From contig DIDF01000095.1 in assembly GCA_002418005.1 (NCBI GenBank), positions 1 to 60,908 of the forward strand: 60,908 nucleotides of DNA, in the 5' to 3' direction. The stretch comes from Lactobacillaceae bacterium UBA5807 (GTDB lineage: Bacteria; Bacillota; Bacilli; Lactobacillales; Lactobacillaceae). Within the stretch, counting starts at the first letter, position 1, and the number at the start of each line of letters is the position of its first letter. The notes under the pieces are model-generated. The model worked only from the letters and a program-made list of their open reading frames with translations. It was not told where the DNA came from and made no database searches. The translations under genes were made by a program, and so were the position numbers. Shown one piece after another: positions 59,668 through 60,908 of this stretch.

Positions 59668-60908
59668 ATGACGGATCAACAACTAAAAAAAGAAGATAGT
59701 ACCAGAAGAACCTTTGCGATAATCTCTCACCCGGATGCTGGTAAGACAACCATTACCGAACAACTGCTTTTATTTGGTGGGGTTGTTAGACAAACTGGGA
59801 CGGTTAAAGCACGGAAAAGTGGTAGTTTCGCAAAATCTGATTGGATGGAAATCGAGCAGAAAAGAGGAATTTCCGTTACCAGTTCAGTAATGCAATTTGA
59901 CTATCATGGCAAGCGAATTAATATTTTGGATACTCCAGGACATGCGGACTTTTCTGAGGATACCTACCGAACTTTGATGGCGGTTGACTCAGCTGTCATG
60001 GTTATCGATTCAGCTAAAGGGATTGAACCCCAGACCAAAAAGCTATTTCAAATTTGTAAAATGCGGGGCATTCCAATTTTTACATTTATGAACAAATTAG
60101 ACCGAGATGGCAGAGACCCAATGGATTTAGTTGACCAACTAGAAGAAGTCCTTGGAATCGATGCTTACCCAATGAACTGGCCAATTGGCATGGGCAGAAC
60201 TTTAACTGGAATATATGACCGATACAATAAACGAGTTGAATTATACAAACATGATCAACCAAGTGAATATGTTCCATTAGACGATGATGGTAATGCGTTA
60301 AATCAAGATACTTTAAACGATGATCCTCAGTTCCAAGATGCTCGGGATAATATCGAACTTTTGAACACCGCGGGAAATCCCTTTGACGAAAAAAAGATTG
60401 CCACTGGCGATTTAACACCGGTCTTCTTTGGTTCGGCCCTGGTTAATTTTGGGGTTAAGACCTTCTTCGATGCTTATTTAAAGTATGCTCCAGCTCCGAG
60501 TCCACATAAGACTGAAGAAGGAAATTTAATTAATCCGGATGCCAGTGAATTTTCTGGATTTGTTTTTAAAATTCAGGCAAATATGGATCCACGACATCGC
60601 GATCGCATTGCTTTTGTGCGCATTGTGTCGGGTGAATTTGAGCGCGGCATGGGGGTTCGACTTGTGCGGACTGGAAAACAGGTCAAACTTGCTAATGTGA
60701 CACAATTTATGGCAGATACGCGTGAAAATGTTCAAAATGCAGTGGCTGGAGATATTATCGGTGTTTATGATACAGGAACTTACCAGGTGGGAGATACAAT
60801 GACCACAGGAAAGTTGAAAAAAGCGTTTGAACCCTTGCCTACATTTACGCCAGAGTTGTTCATGCGCGTGCAGGCAAAAAATGTCATGAAGCAAAAATCA
60901 TTCCACAA
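59668..60908 (+). CDS. prfC: Peptide chain release factor 3 (partial, runs off the window)
   Basis: RF3 is a GTPase that removes RF1/RF2 from the ribosome after termination. The first 413 residues are present, open to the window edge. The G domain has SHPDAGKTT near the N-terminus, the RF3-specific KARKSGSFAKSDWMEIEQKRGISV switch region in shorter blocks (KSGSFAKSDW, EQKRGISV), DTPGHADF and NKLDRDG. These separate it from EF-G and TetM-type proteins. The ATG follows GAAAGGAAG; a weak extended -10 TGTTAAGAT lies at 59623-59631. Confidence 0.95.
   Translation, partial: MTDQQLKKEDSTRRTFAIISHPDAGKTTITEQLLLFGGVVRQTGTVKARKSGSFAKSDWMEIEQKRGISVTSSVMQFDYHGKRINILDTPGHADFSEDTYRTLMAVDSAVMVIDSAKGIEPQTKKLFQICKMRGIPIFTFMNKLDRDGRDPMDLVDQLEEVLGIDAYPMNWPIGMGRTLTGIYDRYNKRVELYKHDQPSEYVPLDDDGNALNQDTLNDDPQFQDARDNIELLNTAGNPFDEKKIATGDLTPVFFGSALVNFGVKTFFDAYLKYAPAPSPHKTEEGNLINPDASEFSGFVFKIQANMDPRHRDRIAFVRIVSGEFERGMGVRLVRTGKQVKLANVTQFMADTRENVQNAVAGDIIGVYDTGTYQVGDTMTTGKLKKAFEPLPTFTPELFMRVQAKNVMKQKSFH

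Overview
The window is about 61 kb of low-GC Gram-positive chromosome and almost certainly belongs to a member of the Lactobacillaceae. The evidence is the uninterrupted str–S10–spc–alpha ribosomal superoperon followed by ecfA1-ecfA2-ecfT-truA-rplM-rpsI, the order pcrA-ligA-camS-gatC-gatA-gatB-dagK-rlmCD, a zinc-type 61-residue S14, an adenylate kinase with a four-cysteine lid, strong AGGAGG Shine-Dalgarno sites, many TTG/GTG starts and extended -10 (TGnTATAAT) promoters. A gluconate permease/kinase pair fits a heterofermentative lactobacillus. Genus cannot be fixed from the sequence alone.

Layout. 1-470: a truncated prepilin-peptidase-like gene on the minus strand. 533-18119: translation superoperon (rpsL, rpsG, fusA; then rpsJ to rplQ with secY, adk, infA, rpoA inside). 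18150-22534: ECF transporter energizing module, truA, rplM and rpsI. 22652-25488: an ECF S-component, a secreted GW-type surface protein interrupted by an in-frame stop, and a small KOW-like protein. 25641-28069: a membrane-anchored glucosaminidase, xpt and a degenerate PurK-like ATP-grasp protein. 28200-39490: DNA repair helicase and ligase, CamS lipoprotein, GatCAB amidotransferase, diacylglycerol kinase and an rRNA methyltransferase. 39752-41448: a FabT-like regulator, acyl carrier protein and biotin ligase, which look like what is left of a fatty-acid synthesis locus. 41504-45550: gluconate permease (frameshifted), gluconate kinase and an RpiR regulator. 45587-49136: GH25-like protein, DUF4828 protein, oxidoreductase and DEAD-box helicase. 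49197-49491: tRNA-Arg(CCU) and a 46-residue membrane peptide. 49522-59584: envelope-polymer genes (polyprenyl-type glycosyltransferase, UDP-GlcNAc 2-epimerase, YihY, TagD, a TagE-N-terminus-like protein, TagF) mixed with flavodoxin, recX, an Ntdp-type phosphatase and an AI-2E family permease. 59668-end: prfC, cut by the window edge.

The first third is highly conserved housekeeping sequence; the interest there lies in RNA leaders (S10, L13, and an unrecognised structured element between rplQ and ecfA1). The accessory part shows several signs of gene decay: a permease frameshifted in a G5 run, a surface protein with a single TGA followed by 40 clean codons and a terminator, a prepilin peptidase ending before its second catalytic aspartate, a PurK and a GH25 protein without the expected catalytic residues, and a fatty-acid locus reduced to regulator, carrier and biotin ligase. 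I did not find a CRISPR array, insertion sequence, prophage or obvious defence system.
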